Of a stretch of DNA of 64,000 nucleotides, positions 26,581-35,692 are shown in pieces. This stretch comes from Bradyrhizobium ontarionense. GTDB taxonomy: Bacteria > Pseudomonadota > Alphaproteobacteria > Rhizobiales > Xanthobacteraceae. Location of the stretch: contig NZ_CP088156.1 in the NCBI RefSeq assembly GCF_021088345.1, positions 1,922,001-1,986,000 on the forward strand. Direction: 5' to 3'. The notes beneath the pieces were generated by a model that made no database searches, had not been told where the DNA came from, and saw only the letters and a list, made by a program, of their open reading frames with translations. Both the position numbers and the translations under genes were made by a program. Each line of letters begins with the position of its first letter. Position 1 is the stretch's first letter.

Positions 26581-27110
26581 GCTTCCCTACTTCCGGTCCC
26601 AGCCTGAAGTTCCCCAGGGACCGACACTAACGATCAAGCGTTGGGCTGTATCGGACAAAAGGGCTCACATCTATTCGACCTAGCCCTGATTTCACAGGAT
26701 TCGGCGACTTCGGCACGGTTTGAGCCTGATCACCAGTCTACCGATGACTGGTTAAGCGTTCTGGTCCTATCCCTGGAGAGAGCGTGGTTGGTCTACCGTG
26801 GGCAGAAACATCCACTTTCCGTGATGACAGAACAAAACAAGAACATTATACGCATTGGTCGTCTTTGGTCAAGAACAGCGGCCGCGATTGCGGTGGCCAA
26901 ATGCCACTGAAGGGTGCGGCTTAAATGACTTTCTGGGATCGGCGCAAACAACCATGGGTAGCCGTCGCCTGAAGAACCTCCGTGCCAAACCATGGCATCA
27001 CCGATATCGGCCCTCCTGTGTTTAGCGGTCGTCTACGGCTGATTTGCTTTGACGGACGCCGCTCATCGGGCCACCATTGCGAGGTTATTTCAAGTGGTTA
27101 TGGGGCACGC
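26581..27110. other. No gene recognised
   Basis: About 530 bases between the divergent AAA ATPase and DUF2397 genes. It must hold promoters for both, but no ORF here has recognisable features. It includes the AT-richer stretch 26820-26870. Confidence 0.5.
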
Positions 27111-28001
27111 ATGAGCGGTCAATTCGAGATCGCCACGCATCAGGACCTTTTCCGCCACGTCACCGCCGATAATGCGGCGCTGTACCGGTGCGTCCTGGAT
27201 GTGTGCGCGGCAGCTGAACGTCAACTGCTGCTTTACGTCCGGCCTTCCGAGATTCTCACGCAAGCAAAGTGGCCGGGCGAGCCGCCGACCGCGTCCGAAC
27301 TGGATGCGATCCTCGACAAGCTGACCGAGTGGGGCAATCTCGACTGCCAGGCCGACAACTCGCGCGTCACCTCGTTGAGCGGGTTCTATCGCCGCCGCAT
27401 GCTCTACCGGCTTTCGAAGGGCGGCGTCTCGGTCGAGATGGCGCTGAGCGCCTTCGCCAAGGAAATGCAGCGCCGCGGCGAGCTGCAGACGGTCGCGCTT
27501 GAAGACATCGGCAAAAGCCTCTTTACGCTGATACACCTCGGCCAGGGCAACGACCCTGACGTCGCCAAGATCTACGAGACCCTCAACGGTCTGATGACCG
27601 TGTTCAACAACATGGCCGAGACCGCGCGCGCCTTCATGGCCGGTGTCCTCCGCGGTGTCGATTTGCAGGACGGCGACGTGGACGCCGTGCTGAACTACAA
27701 GCAGCGTCTCATCGATTACATCCGCCAATTCGTCGGCGACCTGGTTAGCCGAAGCGGTGCGATTTCGGAAGACATCAATGCCCTTCAGTTGCGCATCGAC
27801 GCGATGCTCCAGTCTGTCGCTCGCCGTCAGGCACGCAACGCACCTCCGGGCGAAGAGCAAGCGGCCTACGAAGCCGAATTGAAGATGTGGGACGAGCGGT
27901 GGCAGGGCCTGCGAAAGTGGTTCGTCGGCGGGTCGAACGGCGAGCGGTCCCAGAGCGAACAGCTCAGACCGTTGAGCGATACCTCGCCGATCACAGCGTG
28001 A
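27111..28001 (+). pseudogene. jetA: Truncated DUF2397 protein (type II Wadjet JetA)
   Basis: From ATG 27111 (MSGQFEIATHQDLFRHVT) 296 residues match the N-terminal part of DUF2397: LTEWGNLDCQADN, FYRRRMLYRLSKGG, ending in MWDERWQGLRKWFVGG. Full-length members are near 500 residues and form, with DUF2398, an SMC-like ATPase and a DUF2399/DUF3323 nuclease, the type II Wadjet plasmid-exclusion system. Here the reading frame runs into a LysR fragment around 27975 and none of the partner genes follow, so it is a remnant. Confidence 0.78.
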
Positions 28002-28234
28002 CTTACCGACCGGGGTGCGAGCTGAGTACAAATGAAGCAGTCAAGCAGGCCGGCCTCGGGATCGGTATCGTTCCGGCTCAGACCATAGAACTCGAGGTCG
28101 AAACAAGACGGCTGGTGATTCTTCCGGTGGAAGGCTTTCCCCTGAACCGGCGCTGGTTCATGCTGCACAGGAAGGACAAACGCCTGTCAGGAGCCGTCGG
28201 GGCGTTCCGCGATTCGCTCGTCCGCGAGAGCTGA
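27975..28234 (+). pseudogene. LysR-family regulator, C-terminal fragment
   Basis: In the frame ending at TGA 28234, about 86 codons encode the end of a LysR substrate-binding domain: LSTNEAVKQAGLGIGIVPAQ, RRLVILPVEGFPLNRRW, and GAVGAFRDSLVRES. The DNA-binding N-terminus is absent; the fragment begins where the DUF2397 homology stops, in another frame. This marks a recombination junction. Confidence 0.7.
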
Positions 28235-28365
28235 CGAGATGCATTCACCGGCCGAGTGAAAGAGATCGCGTAGCGGATGCGGAAAGAAGTCGGCTCACGA
28301 CGCCTGGCAACTTTTAGAACCACCAGGTCTTGAGACGTCGAGAGACCGGCGTCGGCCCCGAAACC

Positions 28366-28406
28366 TGGGAGGGATCGAACCTTCGAATGGCGGAATCAAA
28401 ATCCGC
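28366..28406 (-). other. tRNA-Gln(UUG)-like 3' half fragment
   Basis: On the minus strand a perfect anticodon arm GCGGA-TTTTGAT-TCCGC (anticodon UUG) is followed by a variable loop and a T-arm with TTCGATC, then homology ends before the acceptor stem and CCA. There is no matching 5' half upstream. Such 3' pieces of tRNA genes are typical of attachment sites left by integrative elements. Confidence 0.5.
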
Positions 28407-28938
28407 TAAGTCAGCTAACGCGAAAAGCCCCCTCGACAGCGACTGCATCCCTCTTGGCAACTTCGCCATGCGGATAATGTGACCAGACCAGTTTCGCTCC
28501 AGAAATGACCTGAACGTAACGTAGTAAAACCGCAGCAAAATCAACACAACTGATCGATGTTCTCCCGCTCACAGCATCTGCTTGCAGCATTAGAGGCGGG
28601 TAAATGCAAGCGGCGCCCAAGGTCGGCTGATCACAGGGCTGCTTCTGGAGCTTTCGCGCCGGATGCGCCTGTGGCTGGCCCAAGTCGTGCGATCGATGAT
28701 ACCAGCGGAAGAGCGAGTGGCCGCGCGCTGCTGGCTAATCGCTTTCAGAAGCTGTGGCGATTGGAGGCGACCGATCGATCGACTGGAAACAAACAGCGCC
28801 CTCCCTGCAATCCGCGCTTTGTTCGGCGCACCAACCTTTGAGCAAGAAGCTTGTTGATAACTGCAAGACAGAACGACCCGTCCCACGATTTGTCCCTCGA
28901 ACCACACTCTTGCAAAATAATGCAAATAAATTAAGCTC
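28407..28938. other. No gene recognised
   Basis: About 530 bases between the two tRNA-like fragments, of lower coding quality than its surroundings and without a credible ORF on either strand. Confidence 0.45.
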
Positions 28939-28973
28939 TTAGGAATTCAGTTCGAATCCCTCCGAGCGCGCCA
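28939..28973 (+). other. tRNA 3'-end fragment (tRNA-Arg-like)
   Basis: AGTTCGAATCCCTC followed by CGAGCGC-G-CCA reads as the T-arm, acceptor 3' strand, discriminator and CCA of a tRNA whose 5' end would be GCGCTCG, as in alphaproteobacterial tRNA-Arg. No D-arm or anticodon arm precedes it. It probably is an attachment-site duplicate marking the right edge of the accessory island. Confidence 0.5.
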
Positions 28974-29198
28974 GCGGCCGTCCTCCCCTACGGCCTTACG
29001 CGACAATGTCCCCTTCGTTGGAACAGCCGGAAAACATCCCGAAGCTTCGATCTGCCCGCGGGCCGCTTCCAGAGCCCTGTTGCGGGTATCTCCACGCAAT
29101 AGCTGCGGGGATTGCCCGGGGCTGCCGCGGTTTCTACAACCGAAAGCGACGGCGCCACCTTCCCGTCCTTCCACGACGCGCCAGGGTGATTTGTCAAC

Positions 29199-30115
29199 GT
29201 GAATGACCAACGTTTCATCGGCTCGCTGACCGGCCTGCGTTTCGTCGCCGCCGTAACAGTGGCGGTCGGACATGGCGCTCCGTCACTGGCGCACGGCTGG
29301 CTTTCCGAGCTGATCGCGCAGGTCAGCAGCATCGGCATGACCATGTTCTTCGTGCTGAGCGGATTCGTCCTGTGGTTCAACTATGCCGCGCGCTTCCAGT
29401 CACAGCCGCTCGGAGTTGCCCTTCGCGAATTCGTGGTGGCGCGCTTTGCCCGCCGAACATTCTGGCCTTTGCCCTGACAATCGTCGCGTTCTTCACCGTC
29501 GGCGACGCGGCGCTGAAAGCCACCGTTCCGAGCCTCGAGCAGAATGGCATGCAGTGGCTCACCTACTACTCGCCCTACCTGCATGTGGCGCAGTTCCTGG
29601 CTGGGTGTTTCGCCGCCATGATCTACAACAACCGCGCATGCGCCAAGATCGGCCTCCGCGAGCGCAAGGGCGTAGCGGCCCTGTTCTGGCTTTCCTTGGC
29701 GGGCCTGGTCTGCGCCCCTATTCTGCTTTTTCTGCAGCCGCGCCTCCCCGGCTGGTCGTTCGCGATAGAACTCACGGTGCGCCTCATCGAGATCACGGGA
29801 TTCTCGATCGCCTTCATCGCTGCCAGCCGCTACGGCCACGCCCGCAGCCTGTCCTCGCGCGCGATGATCATCGGCGGCGAATGCAGCTATTCGATCTATC
29901 TGCTGCATCCCTTCCTCATTCGAATCGCGATGATCGGCAAGACCGACGACCCTGGAGCAATCGAGCTTGTGGTTAGGCTCGGCCTGTTCGTTGCAATTGC
30001 AACGGCGGTTGCCTGGACCACGTACGTGCTCATCGAGGTGCCCTCGCGAACATGGTTACGGAGGGCTTTCGGCGCGAGCGCTCCGCGCGATGTGATCCAC
30101 GCCAAGCCGACCTGA
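29199..30115 (+). pseudogene. Acyltransferase-3 family membrane protein, broken
   Basis: The first frame (29199-29477) encodes the start of an OafA-like acyltransferase: FIGSLTGLRFVAAVTVAVGH with the catalytic-type His, then GMTMFFVLSGFVLWFNY. It stops at 29477, while the C-terminal membrane helices continue in another frame to 30115 (SPYLHVAQFLAGCFAAMIY, GGECSYSIYLLHPFLIRI). The middle region, which normally holds a conserved SWSIS-E motif, is missing. A deletion plus frameshift makes it non-functional as read. Confidence 0.75.
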
Positions 30116-30251
30116 CCTTCATGTCGTGAGACGCACGCCACCTGGCCGGCCTCGAGGTGTGAAACTACCGGTGTTTTATTCGGAACATTTTGCGCGAATT
30201 TAACAGGATTGCCCCACGCTCAGTCATCCGATCACGGCGCGAGATGCAGCG

Positions 30252-30464
30252 ATGATAATTCAGATCAAGGCGATGTGTGAAGCTAACGGCTCGATCCTGG
30301 CCGCCACGAGCTACGACGACAGCAACGCTCAGGATCGGACGAACGCCGTGATCGCGCTGCTCGAGCAAGTCCTGGCCCATTCCGATAGAGGCGATGATCA
30401 GCGGCTATTTACCCTGGACATCGAGACGGCGTCGCCGGCGTCCGACATTCAGTCCAACATCTGA
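30252..30464 (+). CDS. Small hypothetical protein
   Basis: 70 codons from ATG 30252 to 30464, acidic, without membrane segment, cysteine pair or known motif. No clear ribosome site. It is retained only because it fills a gap and has balanced amino-acid use. Confidence 0.35.
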   Translation: MIIQIKAMCEANGSILAATSYDDSNAQDRTNAVIALLEQVLAHSDRGDDQRLFTLDIETASPASDIQSNI

Positions 30465-30536
30465 ATTCGACGGATCAGCTGAACTCACAGGCGTCCATCG
30501 CCGTCTGGCCTGACGCGGGTAGCCGACGTCGGCAGT

Positions 30537-30776
30537 TCATTTGATGACACAGGCCTGCGCACGTCTGCTCCATTTGAATGCCGCTCCGCATGGCGGCCTC
30601 GGCCGGGAGCCGGCGGGGCACTCGTTCCACACCGGCGCGCCCGCTTCCCAGCCATTCACGACGCAGCCACCGTTGGGCGCGACATGACACCCTGGGCCGC
30701 AATATTCGCTGGCGAAGGACGCCCCGACTCCTGCCGACGAGCCCGTCAGCAGCACGACCAAAAGCATCAGCCTCAT
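30537..30776 (-). CDS. Small secreted cysteine-rich protein
   Basis: 79 residues from ATG 30776, six bases after AGGAGA. A signal peptide (MRLMLLVVLLTGSSAGVGA) is followed by a mature domain of about 56 residues with six cysteines (CGPGCH, GGCVVNGW, NECPAG, PPCGAA, QACVIK). The CGPGCH start resembles glycine-cysteine-rich secreted proteins common in Bradyrhizobium. Function unknown. A longer frame to 31118 exists but lacks its own start signal. Confidence 0.7.
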   Translation of the reverse strand: MRLMLLVVLLTGSSAGVGASFASEYCGPGCHVAPNGGCVVNGWEAGAPVWNECPAGSRPRPPCGAAFKWSRRAQACVIK

Positions 30777-31383
30777 CGTCGATCTCCTGTCCGCGCGCCA
30801 CGCCGCCAGTGACTCAGGCGACGCGCGTCTGAGAACCGCGGACGGATCGCTCTGTTCCAGGAATGAGGCGGCACGAAGCGCTTCGGAAAATTCTTTCGCC
30901 AGCCGAGTTAGCTGCAAAGGCCGCCGACGTAGGTCGGAGGGTTCCGAGCCCGACCAGCTGCACCACCCGAGCTGCAGCCTCGTCTCAGATTTCTGGTTCA
31001 CGCTGTGACGAAAAACCGCGCCCCCCGTCATGGGTCCGCCTTGTTGTCTGCCCGCCGCCGCCACACCCCACGCCTCGAAATGGCGGCAGTTCAACTGCGG
31101 CGAGAAGGCTTTCACCATTTTTGGAACGAACCGGGGGGAGATGGAGGCGACGAAAGGTAAAAGTCACTCCTGCGCACCGAAATGGACTGTAACGCAAAAG
31201 GCCAACTTCCATCGCAAAAAAGCGAAACTCTACGGACACGGTCTACGCGTGTGGGGAGAAAAGCAGTCGAAACAACGGCTGCTCACTGGGATGAAGGCGT
31301 CAGCCGCGCGAACTGCTGGCGAGCGATGGACCGCTCGACACAGGTGGGGCGGATCTGCAGGGAATCAGGGGCGGACGGGTATC
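30777..31383. other. No gene recognised
   Basis: About 600 bases upstream of both the secreted Cys-rich gene and the tandem small ORFs. Several overlapping frames are open on each strand because the region is GC-rich, but none shows a family match or ribosome site. Confidence 0.45.
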
Positions 31384-31569
31384 ATGTCTCGAAAATTCAC
31401 GGCACGTGAAGTCATCGCGAGATCCTATCCAACGTGGGATTACGCCATGGCCGACAGATTGATCGCATGGCTCGATGATTGCGGGTACGTGATCGTTGAA
31501 AAGCAGCAAGCCCTTGCCGCAGCTTGTGTCGCGGAAGAGCCTGGATCTCAAACAATCAGCGCCTGCTGA
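31384..31569 (+). CDS. Small conserved-repeat protein, copy 1
   Basis: 61 residues. Residues 8-40 (ending DDCGYVIVEK) are nearly identical to those of the ORF at 31787. The shared core SYPTWDYAMADRLIAWLDD is probably a short helical domain. The C-terminal tails of the two differ. Function unknown; the copies are 400 bases apart on the same strand and arose by duplication. Confidence 0.6.
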   Translation: MSRKFTAREVIARSYPTWDYAMADRLIAWLDDCGYVIVEKQQALAAACVAEEPGSQTISAC

Positions 31570-31786
31570 GGCAGTTGCGGCCTCACGCATTGGTCGGGGA
31601 ACCGGATCCAGGAACTAGATTGCGCGGTGTAGCAGAGTGCTTGGAAGAAGCATCACCTGTCCGACGCAGGAGCCTCACGTATGAAGCGGCAGGTTTGCCC
31701 AGGAACCAGTGCTTCCTTCCCGGGTTCAACAGGCAATACCAGACGTCGTCATTGAAGTACGACATTCAGAAGCAAAAGGTTACGAA

Positions 31787-31981
31787 ATGCCTCGCAAGCT
31801 CACGCCCCGTCAAGTCATCGCCCGCTCCTATCCTACCTGGGATTACGCAATGGCCGACCGGCTCATCGCCTGGCTCGACGATTGTGGATACGAGATCGTC
31901 GAAAAAGGCGCTCCACACCAGGATGCGAGCCTGGTACCCACCGCATCGGAAGCTGGCGAGACGTTTGAGAGCGCACATTGA
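31787..31981 (+). CDS. Small conserved-repeat protein, copy 2
   Basis: 64 residues from ATG 31787. The N-terminal 40 residues repeat those of copy 1 with only a few substitutions (RKLTPRQVIARSYP versus RKFTAREVIARSYP), while the DNA differs mostly at third codon positions. That pattern supports both being, or having been, translated. No known family. Confidence 0.6.
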   Translation: MPRKLTPRQVIARSYPTWDYAMADRLIAWLDDCGYEIVEKGAPHQDASLVPTASEAGETFESAH

Positions 31982-32066
31982 TCTCGGTGCCATCGACGCC
32001 AGCTGCAACGAGATTGTCGATCGTCCGTTAGCACCTCGATGCTGGGAGGAACACCGTGCTGACGGC

Positions 32067-32513
32067 TCAGGCCAGAAGCTGTTTCTCGATCTCATAAACC
32101 GGAAGCTTCACCAAATCCTTGTGAACCTCGCCGTGCAGCACCTTGCGCACCGCATCGGAATAATCGGCTCGGATCATACCGAGCGCGCGTGGTGAAGCCA
32201 CCATTGTCAGGGCCTTGGTCTCACCCGCCTCGACGGCATGATGCAGGCGGTCAGCGAGTTGCTTGAGGAACGCGCGCTCGGCCTGGTCATGCCAATCGGT
32301 CTGCTCCACCGAGCTTCGGGCATGGCCGAATGACTGTTGCACCGACCCCGGCGCATCGGACCCTTGTGCGCTTGTGCGCTCGTCTTCGTGCTCGTGAACC
32401 TCTTTGGTGTGCAGGTTCGGAAACATGCTGTCACCGATGTTCTCGAGGATCAGCGCCTTGCGACCATCGCAAACGACGACCCAGTCGCCGGTCCCAACCT
32501 TCATCTTGTCCAT
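32067..32513 (-). CDS. Host attachment family protein
   Basis: 148 residues resembling the host-attachment (baeRF-type) family of Rhizobiales: VGTGDWVVVCDGRKALILEN at the N-terminus, a Gly/Ser/His-rich variable centre, and the conserved tail MVASPRALGMIRADYSDAVR. Such proteins have a degenerate release-factor/pelota-like fold; a role in attachment was inferred genetically in Agrobacterium. No signal peptide. ATG 32513 is followed by a second Met two codons on. Confidence 0.75.
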   Translation of the reverse strand: MDKMKVGTGDWVVVCDGRKALILENIGDSMFPNLHTKEVHEHEDERTSAQGSDAPGSVQQSFGHARSSVEQTDWHDQAERAFLKQLADRLHHAVEAGETKALTMVASPRALGMIRADYSDAVRKVLHGEVHKDLVKLPVYEIEKQLLA

Positions 32514-32599
32514 GAGCTTACTCCATCATCGCTTTGCGATCCTCATGCAGGGCGCAGATTGAAGTTCCGCCACCGAATGGAGAACTTCGACCCGTCCAG

Positions 32600-33010
32600 C
32601 TAGAGGCTCTCTTCAAAATCTTCCAAGGAGAGGCCGAACTCCGACAGAGCCTCCTCCAGATAGTCACCGAGCATCGGCGTCTCGATCAGGTAGGTTGCCG
32701 TGCGGTTGTTATGTGCCTGGGCCGCCTGCGCGCGAAGCTCGTCCCAATTGTCGAGCGAGCCGTCACCTCGGCCCAACCACATCAGCGCCACCAGTTCGAT
32801 CTGTTCGTCGACGTTGAGGCCCTTGATGAAGCTGACCAATTCCGACCGGTCCGTGTTCACCCCGCGACCACCAGTCGCCGGCGCCGTGTCATCATCCGTC
32901 AGATCTGTCAGCAATTCCGGCTCGGCCGCTTCCATTTCATACTGATGAGCCTTGGTTACGACGAACGCGACCTTTTCCGGCGATATCGAGAGATTGGGTG
33001 TGGTGGTCAT
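32600..33010 (-). CDS. DUF3775 protein
   Basis: 136 residues matching DUF3775: LSISPEKVAFVVTKAHQYE near the N-terminus and LVALMWLGRGDGSLDNWDEL in the middle. Acidic, soluble, biochemical role unknown; common in Bradyrhizobium. It lies 86 bases upstream of the host-attachment gene on the same strand and may share its transcript. Confidence 0.8.
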   Translation of the reverse strand: MTTTPNLSISPEKVAFVVTKAHQYEMEAAEPELLTDLTDDDTAPATGGRGVNTDRSELVSFIKGLNVDEQIELVALMWLGRGDGSLDNWDELRAQAAQAHNNRTATYLIETPMLGDYLEEALSEFGLSLEDFEESL

Positions 33011-33168
33011 GCAGCGTCTCCATGGGATGCCGGTAACGCTCCCGGTCCCATTGAGGTGACGCTAGGCGCTCCGGAGAGAGCGCACTTTGCGCGAGATCAA
33101 GGCAGTCTGGCGGCGCGAAGACGTGCGGCCGCGAGTGTCACGGGCTCAGCCAGCCGCGCGACCGCAGG

Positions 33169-33651
33169 CTACCACGTCGAGGCAAAGAATCCGAAGTGCG
33201 GCTGCTGGGCGACCAGGATCATCGGCTTTCCAGGATGGACCTTGGCAACCTTGCGTTTCTTGACGTCCGTTGGCTTGGCGGTGGTCTCGGCAAGCTTCGC
33301 AGCGGACCCCTGAGGCTTCTCGGCTGCCTTCGCAGACCCAGCTTGAGGCCTGATTTCGACGGCCGCCATCTGCGCATAGGCGTCGCGGACGCTGCCCTTG
33401 GCCGGCTCTGCAGCCGCAATGGGGGCAGGCTGCTCCACCTTCGCGAGCTTCACGGGAGCCGGTATCGCGATCGACGTATCCATCACGATCCGCTCCGGCC
33501 ATTTGCGGGCGGACTGAATGCGGATTGGGGGCAGATCCGATGCAGAGGTGAAGCTCGCCGGCAACTGCACGTTAGGAAGCACAGCGTCAGCAAGCACCAA
33601 CAGCGCAAGCAGAGCTCCGCCGACGAAAAGAAAGTAACGCAAAATGGGCAT
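33169..33651 (-). CDS. Membrane-anchored hypothetical protein
   Basis: 160 residues with one N-terminal membrane helix (FLFVGGALLALLVLADAVL), then a Pro/Ala/Lys-rich chain that is probably periplasmic and disordered, ending in AQQPHFGFFASTW. No enzymatic motif. This type is frequent in Bradyrhizobium but uncharacterised. Confidence 0.65.
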   Translation of the reverse strand: MPILRYFLFVGGALLALLVLADAVLPNVQLPASFTSASDLPPIRIQSARKWPERIVMDTSIAIPAPVKLAKVEQPAPIAAAEPAKGSVRDAYAQMAAVEIRPQAGSAKAAEKPQGSAAKLAETTAKPTDVKKRKVAKVHPGKPMILVAQQPHFGFFASTW

Positions 33652-33768
33652 AATTTACCGCTCCGTCGGCACACCAGCGCCGACCATCCACCTAACGGAG
33701 GACCATGACAGTATGTTCCCGGTGGTCCGGCTCAGGTTCAAAGACCGCGGGTAACTAGCGCGACATAA

Positions 33769-34440
33769 CTAAATTTTCGCCGCTGCAACCAGCGCGCATT
33801 TGGCCGTGCTGGCATTAACGTTGACAAATCCGACGTGGACGGCTGCGAACGTCTTCCGGCTCCGCGACCTCACTTCCCCCGAAACGAGACGTCTGCGGTC
33901 CGTGACGTGGCTTCCGTCGCGCCGGCTGAAGGCGCAGCTGATCTCGACATCCCTGACCGCGAATTGGTTGGCATTCCGCACCGTAAACGTGACCAGCGCC
34001 TTCGACCCGAGGCCCCCGCGTTGCCAGGATTGGGAGCTGATACGCAGGCCGGACAAGATGACCGGGTCCGACGCAGCGGCCTGTATCCTCTGCTGCGTGG
34101 CGGGGGCGATGCTTGCGTTGGCTTCCATGAGGCTGCCGCCCGGAGTCGGGGATGATGAGCCGACGATCGCGCGCGAAAGCCCCATCCCGTCCTCATCACC
34201 GACGGGCATTCCGGCCATCGTCTCCGGCGTGAGCCTCAGCAGGCTGCCATCGACGCTCTCGCCATCGTCCGCGGACACCGTCAGCCAGGCGGCCGTTCCC
34301 AACACCATCGTGGCGAGCACGACAAGTCCGACCAGCGCCGACCTCAACTGCAGATCCGGGCCGGCGGTGCGCGAGGCTGCGCTCCGCAGGGCCGTGCCAC
34401 CAGTCCGGCGCCCGAGCAAACGAGAGAGACCAGCGCTCAT
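33769..34440 (-). CDS. Membrane-anchored hypothetical protein
   Basis: 223 residues. A cytoplasmic basic N-terminus is followed by one membrane helix (ALVGLVVLATMVLGTAAWL, about residues 34-52) and an extracytoplasmic domain. Residues about 130-215 (LGSKALVTFTVRNANQFAVR, VEISCAFSRRDGSH) look like a small beta-sandwich of the kind seen in interaction domains. Not a named family that I can confirm. Confidence 0.6.
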   Translation of the reverse strand: MSAGLSRLLGRRTGGTALRSAASRTAGPDLQLRSALVGLVVLATMVLGTAAWLTVSADDGESVDGSLLRLTPETMAGMPVGDEDGMGLSRAIVGSSSPTPGGSLMEANASIAPATQQRIQAAASDPVILSGLRISSQSWQRGGLGSKALVTFTVRNANQFAVRDVEISCAFSRRDGSHVTDRRRLVSGEVRSRSRKTFAAVHVGFVNVNASTAKCALVAAAKI

Positions 34441-34681
34441 GTCGGCTCCATCGGCTGCCCTGGTGTGGCGGATCGGACACTCGCTTCAGAAAGCTTCAAT
34501 CGTCGAACTCCGCCTTGGTTGCATGCAAAGCCGACAATTGGAGGGCAGCCGCGACGACGGGTGCGATTGCCGGACTGGCGTTGCCGATCCCGAGTGGGTA
34601 AACAGGCGCGCCCGCCACTATGTCAGCAGACCTAAAACGCCGCGGCCATGCCGGCGGTTCACTTTCCGAAAGAGTCCGACG

Positions 34682-35065
34682 ATGCTGAACGTCACTTGGG
34701 ACCATATCCATCTGCGCAGCCCGGACCCGGAAGCCACCGCCAACTGGCTCCACGACATTCTCGGCGGTGAGATCGTCCGCAATCCGGGCCGCATCGACGT
34801 CAGGCTCGGCGGCGCCAGCGTGTTCATCGCCAAGGTCGAGCCTGGCGATGGCGTCAGTGATCCGCCCGTGACGCCACACCAGGGCCTCGATCATTTTGGC
34901 CTGAGCGTGAAGGACATCGACATCGTCGCCGCCGAGCTCAAGGCCAAGGGCGTCACCTTCACGACCGAGCCGACCACGATCCGCCCCGGTGTTCGCATCT
35001 GCTTCATCCGCGGTCCCGAAGGTATCTCCATCGAGCTGCTGGAGCGCGACAAGAAATACGCCTGA
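34682..35065 (+). CDS. Glyoxalase/bleomycin-resistance family protein
   Basis: 127 residues of the vicinal oxygen chelate fold: WDHIHLRSPDPEATANWLHD supplies the first metal His, LDHFGLSVKDID the second, and ISIELLERD the metal Glu. The gene begins at ATG 34682; a much longer open frame to the left is not coding. Substrate unknown; VOC enzymes include lyases, dioxygenases and isomerases. It is convergent with the next gene, 15 bases away. Confidence 0.85.
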   Translation: MLNVTWDHIHLRSPDPEATANWLHDILGGEIVRNPGRIDVRLGGASVFIAKVEPGDGVSDPPVTPHQGLDHFGLSVKDIDIVAAELKAKGVTFTTEPTTIRPGVRICFIRGPEGISIELLERDKKYA

Positions 35066-35080
35066 GCGACCGCGCACCGA

Positions 35081-35551
35081 CTACGTCATGCTCCCCGGCA
35101 TGAAGCAGCGGATCGACAGACCCTGATAGCCGCGCATCGGCCAGACCATCGTGCGCCCGACCCGGTTGGGCTCGGTGATGACGGCCTCGTCGGGAACATC
35201 GAACCATTCGCCTTCGATGCGGACGCGGTAGTGACCGTTCCTGGTCTCCCAATCGACATCGCTGACGGCGCTGCCGTCGGCGTCCGAGCAGCACGGTCCC
35301 TTGCCGCTGCGCAACCCATCGAACCACGCCTTCATCTCCGGCGAGGAGTTCGCGTACTGGCCGCGGTCGCGCGCCAGTGCGGGTGTCACGGCGAGCGCGA
35401 TCAGCAGCGCCGCGCCGGTAACCTGGATGGGAGGCTTCCAGCGTCGTGCCTCCTGCCGCCTCGAACCTTGGTTGCGGAGATCGGCGTGATCAGCTTGATG
35501 CGGCTTATGGCCGCCGGACACGATCCATTTGCTCATTTCCATCTGGTCCAT
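35081..35551 (-). CDS. Secreted hypothetical protein
   Basis: 156 residues from ATG 35551, four bases after AGGAG; longer and shorter in-frame starts exist. A hydrophobic segment (VTGAALLIALAVTPALA) about 50 residues in would be the export signal, which suggests the start may be even later. The mature part contains KGPCCSDADG, WETRNGHYRVRIEGEW and VPDEAVITEPNRVGRTMVWP, conserved in uncharacterised Bradyrhizobium proteins. Function unknown. Confidence 0.65.
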   Translation of the reverse strand: MDQMEMSKWIVSGGHKPHQADHADLRNQGSRRQEARRWKPPIQVTGAALLIALAVTPALARDRGQYANSSPEMKAWFDGLRSGKGPCCSDADGSAVSDVDWETRNGHYRVRIEGEWFDVPDEAVITEPNRVGRTMVWPMRGYQGLSIRCFMPGSMT

Positions 35552-35692
35552 CTGGCTCCTGCACCACCCCAGGGTGCGCAGATGATGATGCATCAACCGG
35601 GCCAGAATTTGATTCGATCGCGGCTTCGTGAGAGTCAATCCGGACTACCACGTAGCAACACGGCATATTGCCAGGTGTGGCAGATATCCAAC

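Noticed and set aside
28366-28480. Complete tRNA-Gln gene
   Set aside because: Only the anticodon arm, variable loop and most of the T-arm are present; no D-arm or acceptor stem can be formed.
33800-34681. Long N-terminal extension of the glyoxalase frame
   Set aside because: It is antisense to the membrane protein at 33769-34440 and lacks protein-like features; the VOC domain begins at 34682.
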